NCBI RefSeq assembly: GCF_001644025.1
Contig: NZ_LUUK01000151.1
Span: 1-64,000 of the forward strand
Direction of reading: 5' to 3'
DNA: 64,000 nucleotides
Origin: Methylomonas koyamae
GTDB taxonomy: Bacteria; Pseudomonadota; Gammaproteobacteria; Methylococcales; Methylomonadaceae
A program made the position numbers and the translations under genes. Of the stretch, positions 28,331-35,355 are shown in pieces. A model generated the notes under the pieces. It saw only the letters and a program-made list of their open reading frames with translations, ran no database searches and had not been told where the DNA came from. Numbering within the stretch: position 1 is the stretch's first letter; the number at the start of each line of letters is the position of its first letter.

Positions 28331-29689
28331 ATGTCAAATCGGTCCTTTTCCGCTTCCTTTTTTGTCGCCTGTCTTTTCGCATCCCCGATCCTGCACGCCG
28401 CCGCGTTGCCGAGCTATATCTACAAACTGCCCACGTCCGCACCCACTACGCCTCTAACCTCGATTGTGGCCGCTGCAACGCCTATAGCGTATCAAACCGC
28501 ATCGGGTTTCAAGGGTACGTTTACGCCGTATGGTTTGGGCGCTTCTCTTGGTGCTGCGTTGGTGGGTGTCGCCGTGGGTGAGGGCATTAATCAACTGCGG
28601 ATACAAGCCGGCGTTAACGTTCGTGAATATACCGACCCTTCTTCATCCGTTGGTAGCGTGTCTTCTGATACGTATTCTATGACTGTAGGCCCTCAGACAT
28701 GCGGGCCTCAGGCTTTTTATTCCGGTTCAAATACTCAAGTATGCAATAGTTTGAATGGCTGGCTTCAATCTCGTGATCAATGCGCAAATCCTACAAAGAA
28801 TCCTCAGAATACTGTCTTATCTGTTCTTGATTCTGCTTGTACGATTAAGACGACTTTAAATGACGGTACGTCGTCAAACTGGACCTATACAATGTCTAAG
28901 GTAACCGAGGTTACTTGCCCGGCCGGTTATATCAAGAGTGGTTCTTCTTGTATTTTGCAGGATGTTACTTCTGTTCCTTATCCTTCCGACGGCGTTCCGT
29001 CCTGGAATATTCGTTTCGGTGCTGACGGCGTGCCAGTGATTAAACCGGATCCCCGCGATCCAGATGTCGCCACAAACCCGCCTCCCCTGGAAGGTACTGG
29101 CGAAGACCCTTATGGCAATCCGACATCGATAGCAATTCGGCCGAATGATCGCGGTGGATTGTCGATTGCTAGAGAAACTCAAAGTGAAGACGCGCACGGT
29201 AACCCGCAAACTCAACGCGACGTATTGGAAACCGATTCTTTCGGTACGGTCACGAAGGCGACCAGTACCGTTTATAACAATACGACAATCACCAATGTCG
29301 CCCAAACCATCGATACTTCGCAATTGGCCCAGCAAGCGACCTTGCAGCAAGTAAAAACGTTGCTTGATCCTCAAGAATCGCCCGATTTAACCAATATCGA
29401 TCAACCGGTTTTAAACGCTCGTCAATCCTATTTAGAAGCGATTAATGGTGTTTCTACGACATTAACCGCTAATCCCGCCGCAACGGCTCAACCGGTGGCG
29501 TTTTGGACGTTTGCCAGCAATACCTGTTATCCCATGGAATTTAGTGCCGGCAAATTCGGCACTATCTCGCTGGATAAGTTTTGTTTTATTTACGATAGCT
29601 ATGGCCGTCCGCTGATTGTTTGGCTATTCGCTGTGTTCGCCATGCTTCATGCTTTCGAATATTGGTCTACTACCGTTAAAGAGGTGTAA
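28331..29689 (+). CDS. inovirus adsorption protein (pIII-like)
   Basis: 452-residue exported protein. Signal peptide to about residue 24 (CLFASPILHAAA), a Ser/Thr-rich N-terminal region with several cysteines, a central low-complexity part rich in Pro, Asp and Thr (PDPRDPDVATNPPPLEGTGEDPYGNP), and a C-terminal membrane helix (PLIVWLFAVFAMLHAFEYW). This matches the tip adsorption protein that binds the host pilus and TolA. Such N-terminal domains evolve fast, so the receptor cannot be told. It follows the coat terminator and precedes the DUF2523 gene by 2 nt. Confidence 0.78.
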   Translation: MSNRSFSASFFVACLFASPILHAAALPSYIYKLPTSAPTTPLTSIVAAATPIAYQTASGFKGTFTPYGLGASLGAALVGVAVGEGINQLRIQAGVNVREYTDPSSSVGSVSSDTYSMTVGPQTCGPQAFYSGSNTQVCNSLNGWLQSRDQCANPTKNPQNTVLSVLDSACTIKTTLNDGTSSNWTYTMSKVTEVTCPAGYIKSGSSCILQDVTSVPYPSDGVPSWNIRFGADGVPVIKPDPRDPDVATNPPPLEGTGEDPYGNPTSIAIRPNDRGGLSIARETQSEDAHGNPQTQRDVLETDSFGTVTKATSTVYNNTTITNVAQTIDTSQLAQQATLQQVKTLLDPQESPDLTNIDQPVLNARQSYLEAINGVSTTLTANPAATAQPVAFWTFASNTCYPMEFSAGKFGTISLDKFCFIYDSYGRPLIVWLFAVFAMLHAFEYWSTTVKEV

Positions 29690-29691
29690 TT

Positions 29692-30060
29692 ATGCAGTTT
29701 TTACTGTCGTTTCTTGGTTCTGGATTAACTCGGGTTTTTTCTTTTATAGCGACGAAATACGGTTTTCAGGTGGCTGTTAATGCCGCTTTTATCACCATGT
29801 GGCTGGCGTTGATTGCATCACTGACGGCCGCCGCAAATACCTGCTTATCGCCGGTGTCCGGTGCGTGCGGCGCGGTCGCGGCGGCTTGGACCACGTTACC
29901 CGAAATGGCCAAGTTCGGCATGTCGTTGATTCCGACTGAATTGGTGACGTTTTGCGGTTGTTTGGTGTCTCTGCATTTGTCCGGCTGGTGCGCTGTGGTG
30001 CTAGGTCGCATTCTTCGCGTGAAGTCCGGCATGAATACGCGCGATTTAACAGTTATTTAA
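29692..30060 (+). CDS. inovirus DUF2523-type membrane protein (pVI-like)
   Basis: 122-residue membrane protein with about three hydrophobic segments (FLLSFLGSGLTRVFSFIA, VAVNAAFITMWLALIASLTAA, CGCLVSLHLSGWCAVVLGRIL). Its place between adsorption protein and Zot is that of gene VI, whose product closes the pIII end of the virion. The family is usually called DUF2523. The palindrome GTTACAGGTAAC lies 2 bp after its stop. Confidence 0.75.
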   Translation: MQFLLSFLGSGLTRVFSFIATKYGFQVAVNAAFITMWLALIASLTAAANTCLSPVSGACGAVAAAWTTLPEMAKFGMSLIPTELVTFCGCLVSLHLSGWCAVVLGRILRVKSGMNTRDLTVI

Positions 30061-30061
30061 C

Positions 30062-30073
30062 GTTACAGGTAAC
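30062..30073. promoter_or_regulatory. perfect GTTAC-AG-GTAAC palindrome before zot
   Basis: Inverted repeat with a 2-bp spacer, 3 bp before the zot ATG and covering its ribosome-binding AGGT. A protein bound here to DNA, or a hairpin in the mRNA, could affect Zot expression. See the other copies at 30989, 31023 and 31392. Confidence 0.6.
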
Positions 30074-30076
30074 AAA

Positions 30077-31012
30077 ATGGAATTAGCCGATTTTTCCGCC
30101 GGGAATCTGTTCATTACCGGTGAGCTGGGTTCTGGTAAGACGATGTTCGCCGTGAAGCTGATTCGCGAATATCTGGCCGCCGGCCGTCCTGTAGCCACAA
30201 ATCTGGATTTGTACCTCGAACACATGATGTCGGCTAAGTCTGAGGCGACTGCTATTCGATTGCCGGATAAGCCTGTTCGAGCGCATTTCGATCAGTTGGG
30301 CGATGCTTATCCTGTCGCCGAAGGCTACGATGAAAGCCGCTTTGGCTTGATCGTGCTCGATGAGTGTTTGACCTGGCTGAATTCTCGGCCCTGGCAAGAC
30401 AAGGAAAGGGCAGGGGTGCTTGACTGGTTCTTGCACGCCAGGAAACACGGCTGGAACGTGGCATTTCTCATGCAGTCCGCCGACTTTTGCGACCCCCAGC
30501 TACGTGAAACCTTGCTGACTTATCACGTGAGTTGCCGCAAGATGGCAAAGTATCGTGTCCCGATCGTCGGTAAGACGTTGGGTCTGCGTATGCCCAAAGG
30601 GACGTTGGCGACGATTACAGCCGGCTACGGTTCGTCGGCCATTGTGCATGATCGCGAGCTATATCGCGGCTCCGATCTGTATCAAGCCTATCGAACCGGC
30701 CAAGTCTTTCAGTCCGGCATGGAATTGATCGACGGCAATTTCGTCGATATGCGTGCACCGTACACGATGTTGTCTGCATGGCACTTGCTTGGCCAATGGC
30801 AAGAGCCTGAAAAGTCTATTAACAAAAAGCCGTTACAAGTAATGCTAATAGCGCTACTCAACTGGCTAAGCTGGAATCTTTGGCGTCCCCTGGCGTTCTT
30901 GTTGCTTGCGCCGTTCTATCCTCGTGAAGTGCTTGACGCCATCAAAACCACCCGCCGGAAAATGGCCCAGGAACGTGAATTAATTACCGCTACATGTAAC
31001 GAAATAACTTGA
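30077..31012 (+). CDS. zot: Zot/pI-family phage assembly ATPase
   Basis: 311-residue inner-membrane ATPase that drives extrusion of filamentous virions. Walker A GELGSGKT (about residues 15-22) and Walker B GLIVLDECLTWL (about 91-102) are intact. A membrane helix lies near residues 255-285 (PLQVMLIALLNWLSWNLWRPLAFLLLA). The periplasmic tail is short and lacks the Cys-rich CRCYTQQ-type end found in the remnant zot at 24019-24810. 'Zonula occludens toxin' is only a family name; nothing suggests toxicity. No outer-membrane secretin gene is in the prophage, so a host secretin is probably used. Confidence 0.88.
   Translation: MELADFSAGNLFITGELGSGKTMFAVKLIREYLAAGRPVATNLDLYLEHMMSAKSEATAIRLPDKPVRAHFDQLGDAYPVAEGYDESRFGLIVLDECLTWLNSRPWQDKERAGVLDWFLHARKHGWNVAFLMQSADFCDPQLRETLLTYHVSCRKMAKYRVPIVGKTLGLRMPKGTLATITAGYGSSAIVHDRELYRGSDLYQAYRTGQVFQSGMELIDGNFVDMRAPYTMLSAWHLLGQWQEPEKSINKKPLQVMLIALLNWLSWNLWRPLAFLLLAPFYPREVLDAIKTTRRKMAQERELITATCNEIT
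30989..31000. promoter_or_regulatory. GCTACATGTAAC palindrome (one mismatch to GTTACATGTAAC)
   Basis: Lies at the end of zot, just upstream of the -35 of the RHH regulator promoter; spaced 34 bp from the next copy at 31023. Confidence 0.55.
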
Positions 31013-31037
31013 CATAATTAACGTGACATGTAACAAT
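31009..31037 (+). promoter_or_regulatory. promoter of the RHH regulator gene with operator over the -10
   Basis: TTGACA at 31009-31014 and TAACAAT at 31031-31037 with a 16-bp spacer form a good sigma-70 promoter. GTGACATGTAAC (31023-31034, one mismatch to the palindrome) covers the -10. GGGGGG follows before the ATG at 31066 as ribosome site. Autoregulation is the simplest reading. Confidence 0.65.
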
Positions 31038-31065
31038 AAAGCAACTTTTGAAAAAGGGGGGCTTT

Positions 31066-31422
31066 ATGAAGGACCAAACCGACCAACAAACCATCGAATT
31101 ATTTCCCACCCCTAAACGTCGCGGCCGGCCATCCACCGGCAAGGCAAAGACCAACGCGGAACGCCAGGCTGATTTTCGCAACCGTAAAGCCTGGAGAGGT
31201 GGCTCTGATAACAACGGCCATAAATTATGTCATTGGTGGTTAGACTATCGGCGTTTTTCGGAACTGGAATGCCTGGCTAGCTATCATGGCGTGACGCCTC
31301 AAGCGATGGTTGAACAATTGATTCAATCCGCCGACAAACAATTGATAAGCCAGCTCACTCAAACGGCATATTTCGATTACGTCGATAAAAAGTTACACGT
31401 AACAGAAAGCAAACCGGAGTAG
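31066..31422 (+). CDS. AT-hook/ribbon-helix-helix phage regulator
   Basis: 118-residue DNA-binding protein. An AT-hook-like KRRGRPSTGKAKTN leads into AERQADFRNRKA. The second half (RRFSELECLASYHGVTPQAMVEQLIQSADKQL) has the pattern of small RHH-type regulators of plasmids and phages. It has its own promoter with GTTACA-GTAAC palindromes at -10 and upstream, and another copy at its own 3' end before the DUF29 gene, so it is the best candidate for the protein that reads these sites. Start at 31066, behind the GGGGGG stretch; the frame to 31048 starts inside that leader. Confidence 0.65.
   Translation: MKDQTDQQTIELFPTPKRRGRPSTGKAKTNAERQADFRNRKAWRGGSDNNGHKLCHWWLDYRRFSELECLASYHGVTPQAMVEQLIQSADKQLISQLTQTAYFDYVDKKLHVTESKPE
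31392..31403. promoter_or_regulatory. perfect GTTAC-AC-GTAAC palindrome before the DUF29 gene
   Basis: Inverted repeat within the last codons of the regulator gene, 25 bp upstream of the DUF29 ATG. Confidence 0.6.
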
Positions 31423-31427
31423 GGGCC

Positions 31428-31853
31428 ATGTCATACGAAACCGACTTTTACGGCTGGACCATCGAACAGGCTGCCGCCTTGCGTTCCGGCCGCTTCACTC
31501 AACTGGATTTAGACAACTTGATCGAGGAAATAGAAAGCATGGGCCGGAGTGAAAAACGCGCCGTCGAATCACGGCTAGCCGTGCTGTTCTTGCACCTGCT
31601 CAAGTGGCGCTATCAGCCCGAACGACGCGGTAAAAGCTGGAAATGTAGCATTGATGTCCAGCGGTCACGCTTTCAGAAAATCCTGAAAGAAAATCCCGGT
31701 TTGAAGTCTCAACTCGATGGCATCCTGGCCGACGCGTACGAAACCGCGCGCTACGAAGCCTTCCAAGAGACCGGCATCGACATTGACGCCTTTCCCGTTG
31801 CCTGTCCTTGGGACTGGGCGCAAATTACCGACGTGTCCTACTACCCGGAATAA
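31428..31853 (+). CDS. DUF29 family protein (phage cargo)
   Basis: 141-residue soluble protein of the DUF29 family, with the typical start YETDFYGWTIEQAAALRSGRFTQLDLDNLIEEIESMG, the central LFLHLLKWRYQPERRGKSW, and the C-terminal FPVACPWDWAQI. The function of the family is unknown; it is common in cyanobacteria and on mobile elements. Here it lies outside the phage structural block and behind the palindromic operator at 31392, i.e. in a moron-like position. A C-terminal remnant of a close relative persists at 23650-23751, so earlier inoviruses at this site also carried it. Confidence 0.85.
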   Translation: MSYETDFYGWTIEQAAALRSGRFTQLDLDNLIEEIESMGRSEKRAVESRLAVLFLHLLKWRYQPERRGKSWKCSIDVQRSRFQKILKENPGLKSQLDGILADAYETARYEAFQETGIDIDAFPVACPWDWAQITDVSYYPE

Positions 31854-31855
31854 TC

Positions 31856-31892
31856 GTTACAGGTCTCCGATCGCAATAACAACGTTACAGGT
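31856..31892 (+). promoter_or_regulatory. two GTTACAGGT half-sites before the tiny zinc-finger gene
   Basis: GTTACAGGT at 31856-31864 and again at 31884-31892, 28 bp apart, the second 6 bp before the ATG at 31899. The right half of the palindrome is not conserved (CTCC, TTCC). The same arrangement precedes the zinc-finger copy at 24864. Confidence 0.5.
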
Positions 31893-31898
31893 TTCCGG

Positions 31899-32063
31899 AT
31901 GTCTAGATTAATTGTTGGCGATGAGCCTTTTTATGTTCTTACACGCGCTGTTCCGTGTTGTCATTGTGCGCGGTTGATTCGTCGCGAGAATTTTGGCCCG
32001 GAGCCTCGTTATTGCTCGTCGGCTTGCCGCCAGAAAGCGTATCGTCGCCGCCAGCGCGGCTAA
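31899..32063 (+). CDS. tiny zinc-finger protein of the prophage
   Basis: 54-residue protein. The pattern CCHC near residue 20 and YCSSAC near residue 43, followed by the basic tail RQKAYRRRQRG, forms a small CxxC...CxxxC zinc finger of the SACRQKAYRRR type found in short mobile-element proteins. The homologue at 24864-24998 in the older remnant keeps all the Cys positions, which argues that the frame is real although very short. Likely nucleic-acid-binding; role unknown. Confidence 0.6.
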   Translation: MSRLIVGDEPFYVLTRAVPCCHCARLIRRENFGPEPRYCSSACRQKAYRRRQRG

Positions 32064-32065
32064 CG

Positions 32066-32310
32066 CCTCATGCAGTCCGGCCAGCGAAGCCAGCCGGACG
32101 CCCGCACGGGAACGCGCCTCGAACAGCCCCACCACGCCACTTACCAGACAAATCGGGCGCTACAGAGCTAGGCTTCAAACGTTCCGCCTCTGTTGCTTTT
32201 CAACAGGGCTCGAACGTCGACCAGGCAGAAGCGCCGCTGGCGTCGTTTAAGCGACATGAGGAGACGGTTCAGGCGCGAAACACGGAGCCGGAAGGCGACG
32301 GCTACGACCT
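32066..32310 (+). other. conserved inovirus non-coding region, candidate origin/packaging signal
   Basis: About 245 bp without a supported gene, yet recognisable in the old remnant at 23783-24005. A perfect 7-bp stem GTCCGGC/GCCGGAC (32075-32081 with 32093-32099) opens it. Filamentous phages keep their replication origins and packaging hairpin in the one large intergenic region, and no other gap of this size is left in the prophage. The assignment is an inference. Confidence 0.5.
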
Positions 32311-32348
32311 GAGGGCGTCGAAGCGTCTGGTGGACGATGGCCGACGGT

Positions 32349-32720
32349 TTACCGTCGGCCGGTTTTGATTTTCTGGACGGCTTCGCCGGCCAGGCCTTTC
32401 CAACTGCGAAGGTGGGTCAGCTCCGCCTGGAGCCGCTCGATTTCGTCGGTTTGGTCTCGCCACAGGAGTAGCGACTTGGCCGACCACAGATGGGACTTAT
32501 ATTTCAGCTTGCCACGGGTAAAGACGAAGCCGTCCCAGCCTTCGACACCGACGTGTTTTCGATCCCACAAAAGCAAAACCCGCTCACCGAGCGGGTTTCC
32601 TTCCAAATCAAACCGGCGAACCTCCTCGACGCTGACGCCGAGGACCTCCGCCGCGCGTTCCTCGTTCAAGCCGACGCGGTTCCAGCGCACGTGATAAAAC
32701 GAAGACTTCCGTTTAGCCAT
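32349..32720 (-). CDS. candidate Xer recombination activation factor (VC1465/XafT-like, DUF3653)
   Basis: 123-residue protein encoded next to the right dif site. The order FYHVRWNRVGLNEERAAEVLGVSVEEVRRFD (HTH-like), LLWDRKHVG, GWDGFVFTRGKLKYKSH.W resembles the DUF3653 family, whose Vibrio cholerae TLC member XafT lets XerCD recombine at dif without FtsK. A coiled segment follows (TDEIERLQAELTHLRSW). Its place beside attachment site and dif supports the role. In the integrated state it points away from the phage's other genes. In the circular form it would lie downstream of the leftward regulator gene. The family call is from memory of its motifs, not a search. Confidence 0.6.
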   Translation of the reverse strand: MAKRKSSFYHVRWNRVGLNEERAAEVLGVSVEEVRRFDLEGNPLGERVLLLWDRKHVGVEGWDGFVFTRGKLKYKSHLWSAKSLLLWRDQTDEIERLQAELTHLRSWKGLAGEAVQKIKTGRR

Positions 32721-32790
32721 CTTTTTGACTCCCTCAGGTTAAAAAGCCACTCTAGGCAAAAACTGAGCCGACGGCCTGCGCGGCGTTTCC

Positions 32791-32818
32791 ACTTCGTATA
32801 ATGTATATTATGTTAAAT
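32791..32818. repeat. chromosomal dif site (right end of prophage)
   Basis: 28 bp: XerC arm ACTTCGTATAA, centre TGTATA, XerD arm TTATGTTAAAT. The centre and XerD arm equal those of the Escherichia coli dif as I know it; the XerC arm differs in its outer bases. It should be the functional chromosome-dimer resolution site, which places this window at the replication terminus. Confidence 0.88.
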
Positions 32819-32860
32819 AATATACCATTCCACGCCCAGTTTTTTTGGAAGCAACGGTTA

Positions 32861-33145
32861 CTATTTTTTCTTGTTGAGTTCGTTTCGCAAGGCTTCTTCC
32901 GAGATTTCATGATATAGGCTGGCGAGTTCCGCTATTAATTTTTGATACTCTGAATGGTGCTTTAACATCGGCATCATCATTCGCGCCTCGGATAATAGTT
33001 GCTCGAAATGCATAATCTCGATTTCATTTAATGTGTCGCCAGCAGAAACCCGCTTTTTGATGGTCAAAGCATATGGAATCGACTCCTTTTCCAGTTGCTC
33101 AACGTAGGCTGTGATAATGCCAATTTCATCGGATGACGAATACAT
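32861..33145 (-). CDS. hypothetical helical protein
   Basis: 94-residue, highly charged, alpha-helical protein without recognised family. No signal peptide or cysteines; it ends in LNKKK. GGAAATCC before the ATG could serve as ribosome site. It lies just right of dif and so outside the intact prophage. Its AT-rich composition suggests it may be left from another mobile element. Confidence 0.45.
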   Translation of the reverse strand: MYSSSDEIGIITAYVEQLEKESIPYALTIKKRVSAGDTLNEIEIMHFEQLLSEARMMMPMLKHHSEYQKLIAELASLYHEISEEALRNELNKKK

Positions 33146-33430
33146 AGGATTTCCTAAAACGGAGTGATGACAAAACCGACAGTGTTGTACAGTTGAGTTT
33201 TTTGATGCTGCTAATCTGTATTCAGACGAAGACCAGATGGTCTAATGCTTCTCCGTCGGCCAGTCTTCAAATATAGCGTATTCATAACTCATTTAAACCG
33301 AGGCGATCAGTAAAAAACACGGAAACGGAATTCGTTGTGGTGGCCAGTAATTTTTAAATCAGCGGTTTTTCCGATGGTTTATTAGCCGTTATCCTGCTTT
33401 TAAAGGCAATGATGACGCAATAATTCGTGC
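33146..33430. other. intergenic, no gene seen
   Basis: AT-richer than the surroundings. No coding frame with family features and no further dif-like site was found here. Confidence 0.4.
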
Positions 33431-33463
33431 AAAAAAAAAGCCTAAGTCGTTAAACCTAGGCCT
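33431..33463 (-). terminator. intrinsic terminator of tRNA-fMet
   Basis: On the minus strand GCCTAGG and CTTAGGC form a 7-bp stem with one G-T pair around an 8-base loop, directly followed by nine T residues. It starts 11 bp after the tRNA 3' end. Confidence 0.85.
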
Positions 33464-33473
33464 TTAATCTGTC

Positions 33474-33550
<77 letters not shown>

Positions 33551-33820
33551 ATTGATTTGAGCAATTATACAGGTATTTACAGACATGGCAAGTCTTTTGT
33601 CAGATGACTGACATTTGTGGTCGGGCCAATTCTGCTCTGCCCTCGTTAAGTCGCCAATTCCGGTGGAAAAGACGTCACTGGGGCGGCAAAAACAGTTTGA
33701 CTTCGGCAGCTATTATGGCAAAGTTAGCTGACAACCTTAGCGCTACTGCGGGAATAATCGTCTCTCGCGTGTATTCAAAAATTAAACGACTGGCTTCGTC
33801 CGTCCTATTCCTATTTATCC
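33551..33820. other. intergenic between tRNA-fMet and hupH
   Basis: 270 bp. It should contain the tRNA promoter (leftward) and a promoter for the hup genes (rightward). A 93-codon frame from 33604 overlaps hupH and has no family features. I see no remains of the hydrogenase genes that normally precede hupH. Confidence 0.4.
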
Positions 33821-34669
33821 ATGACCACAGACACTCTCCCTATTTTCGGTCGCGGCAGTCAACCGTCAGAACCGGACGGCGCTGAATTCGACTATTTGTC
33901 CATGCCGAATGAGATGCTGACGTATGCAATGCCACGGATTTCAACCAGCCTCAATTCGCCAGCTCTCTCAGCGGCGAGACAACTCTCCATACAACTGCAA
34001 GCGAACTTGGACAACTTTCCGGCTGCCGGAAACACCATCGATTTACTGAGCTTGGATGACGAAAATCGCCAATTCATCGACGAACTGCTTGGTGAGGGCG
34101 AGGTCGCGGTGTTGATTGACGGAGGCGCCAACGGCCGGGTGCAGGAATCGATATTGGCCGGCGTTTGGCGCTTACAGCATCGCGACTCACTTGGCGGACT
34201 GGTCAAGGATAGTCTCGAAGTTGGCGCATTCCCACCATCGGTGGCGGAAACGGCTTTCGCCGGCGCGGCTCCATCGCTCGATGTAAACATGGCCGCTTTG
34301 CCGGAAGGCGTCATGAACGCGCCGCCGTTGATCGCCGAACTCAATGCTCACATCGCGAGCTACCAATCCGGCCATGACGCTCATGTAATCAACCTGAGTT
34401 TGCTGCCGCAAACCGAACAGGATCTGGTCTTTCTTGACCAAAGTCTCGGCTGCGGTAAAGTAACGATACTGTCGCGCGGCTACGGCAATTGTCGAATAAC
34501 CGCTACTGCTACGACTTACGTCTGGTGGGTGCAATACTACAATTCGCAAGATACTCTGATACTCAATACCTTGGAAATTTGCGACATTCCTAGCGTGGCC
34601 CAAGCCTCAGCCGAAGATATTGCCGATAGCAGTCAACGCTTGCGGGAAATCGTCGGAGCATATTCGTGA
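33821..34669 (+). CDS. hupH: hydrogenase expression/formation protein HupH (HyaF/HoxQ family)
   Basis: 282-residue accessory protein of membrane-bound uptake [NiFe]-hydrogenase. HupH/HoxQ-type proteins assist maturation of the iron-sulfur small subunit. Family features: N-terminal GRGSQ ... YLSMP, central GEGEVAVLI, and the conserved C-terminus VWWVQYYNSQDTLILNTLEICDIP followed by a long helix. The start at MTTDTLPIFGRGSQP agrees with relatives, though no good ribosome site precedes it. Its stop overlaps the rubredoxin start by 4 nt (GTGA region), so hupHIJK are one transcription unit. Confidence 0.85.
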   Translation: MTTDTLPIFGRGSQPSEPDGAEFDYLSMPNEMLTYAMPRISTSLNSPALSAARQLSIQLQANLDNFPAAGNTIDLLSLDDENRQFIDELLGEGEVAVLIDGGANGRVQESILAGVWRLQHRDSLGGLVKDSLEVGAFPPSVAETAFAGAAPSLDVNMAALPEGVMNAPPLIAELNAHIASYQSGHDAHVINLSLLPQTEQDLVFLDQSLGCGKVTILSRGYGNCRITATATTYVWWVQYYNSQDTLILNTLEICDIPSVAQASAEDIADSSQRLREIVGAYS

Positions 34670-34887
34670 ACGCCTCATTTTTCGGTGGAGCCTACGGCGG
34701 TGATTGCGGCACCCTGCCCGCCGACGCCCGACTGGAATGCAAAATCTGCTGGCACGTTTACGATCCTGCCGACGGCGATCCGGAGTCGCAAACGCCTCCC
34801 GGCACGGCCTTTGCCGATTTGCCGGCACATTGGACCTGCCCTCAATGCGACAGTCCTAAGCAAGGGTTTCTATTACTGGCCGAATAA
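34666..34887 (+). CDS. hupI: hydrogenase-associated rubredoxin HupI
   Basis: 73-residue rubredoxin with iron ligands C25/C28 (ECKICWHVYDP) and C58/C61 (WTCPQCDSPKQGF). HupI-type rubredoxins act during maturation of the hydrogenase small subunit under oxygen. GTG start overlapping the hupH stop; the next gene begins directly after its stop. An extra cysteine (C14) lies in the N-terminal extension. Confidence 0.92.
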   Translation: MNASFFGGAYGGDCGTLPADARLECKICWHVYDPADGDPESQTPPGTAFADLPAHWTCPQCDSPKQGFLLLAE

Positions 34888-35355
34888 ATGCTTACCCCAG
34901 ACGGAGAATCGATCCGTTGCGCGCTGACCGCAACGTTCGAGAATATACTAGCAAGCCGAATGCGGGAATTACCGATTATAAATCCGCTATTAAGCGTGCA
35001 AACCTCGGCATTGCAACGTTACGGCAACGAGTGGCTCGGTATATTAATCACGCCGTGGAGCATGAATTTGACAATGCTGCCGATCAGTTGTGACGACTGG
35101 GATTACGTACCGGGCGCTGCGTTCGAACGCCGGTTCCCCTACGGCAATTACCGCTTTTTGGTCAGCCATGCCGACGGCGTTGGCCCTTATGCGTTATGCT
35201 CGTTGTTTTCCCCAATGTTCGAATTTGCCGATCAAGCCGCCGCGCAAGCAACCGCCGAATCGGCATTGCTAGCCTTGCTTGCCGGCCCGAAGCCGCCGTC
35301 TCTGAGTCGGCGCGACTGGTTGCGTGGCGCATGGTCGGAGAACGCGGCGTCGTGA
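34888..35355 (+). CDS. hupJ: [NiFe]-hydrogenase assembly chaperone HupJ/HybE
   Basis: 155-residue protein of the HybE family, which escorts uptake hydrogenase subunits before Tat export. Recognisable parts: LPIINPLLSVQT near the N-terminus, GNEWLGILITPWSMNLTMLP, RFPYGNYRFLVSHADGVGPYALCSLFSPMFEFADQ. The C-terminal SRRDWLRGAW is also typical. ATG follows the rubredoxin stop without spacer. The C-terminus overlaps the hupK start region. Confidence 0.9.
   Translation: MLTPDGESIRCALTATFENILASRMRELPIINPLLSVQTSALQRYGNEWLGILITPWSMNLTMLPISCDDWDYVPGAAFERRFPYGNYRFLVSHADGVGPYALCSLFSPMFEFADQAAAQATAESALLALLAGPKPPSLSRRDWLRGAWSENAAS

Larger units (their letters stand above)
25006..32818. mobile_element. complete inovirus prophage integrated at dif (Xer-dependent element)
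   Basis: About 7.8 kb bounded by a dif-like site on the left and a consensus-like dif site on the right. Its gene order is inoviral: leftward regulator; then rightward zinc-ribbon protein, unknown protein, replication initiator, ssDNA-binding protein, two small membrane proteins, major coat protein, hairpin terminator, adsorption protein, DUF2523 protein, Zot; then RHH regulator, DUF29 protein and zinc-finger protein; and a leftward candidate Xer activation factor. No integrase or transposase is present, consistent with integration by host XerCD. All core frames are open, so the phage may be productive. The GC content is slightly below that of the flanks. Confidence 0.88.

Noticed and set aside
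30077-31012. Zot considered as a toxin gene
   Set aside because: The family role in filamentous phages is virion assembly; the protein has no toxin-like C-terminal fragment.
33604-33885. 93-codon frame before hupH
   Set aside because: Overlaps hupH, Arg/Ser-rich translation without domain, and no relation to the missing hupG.
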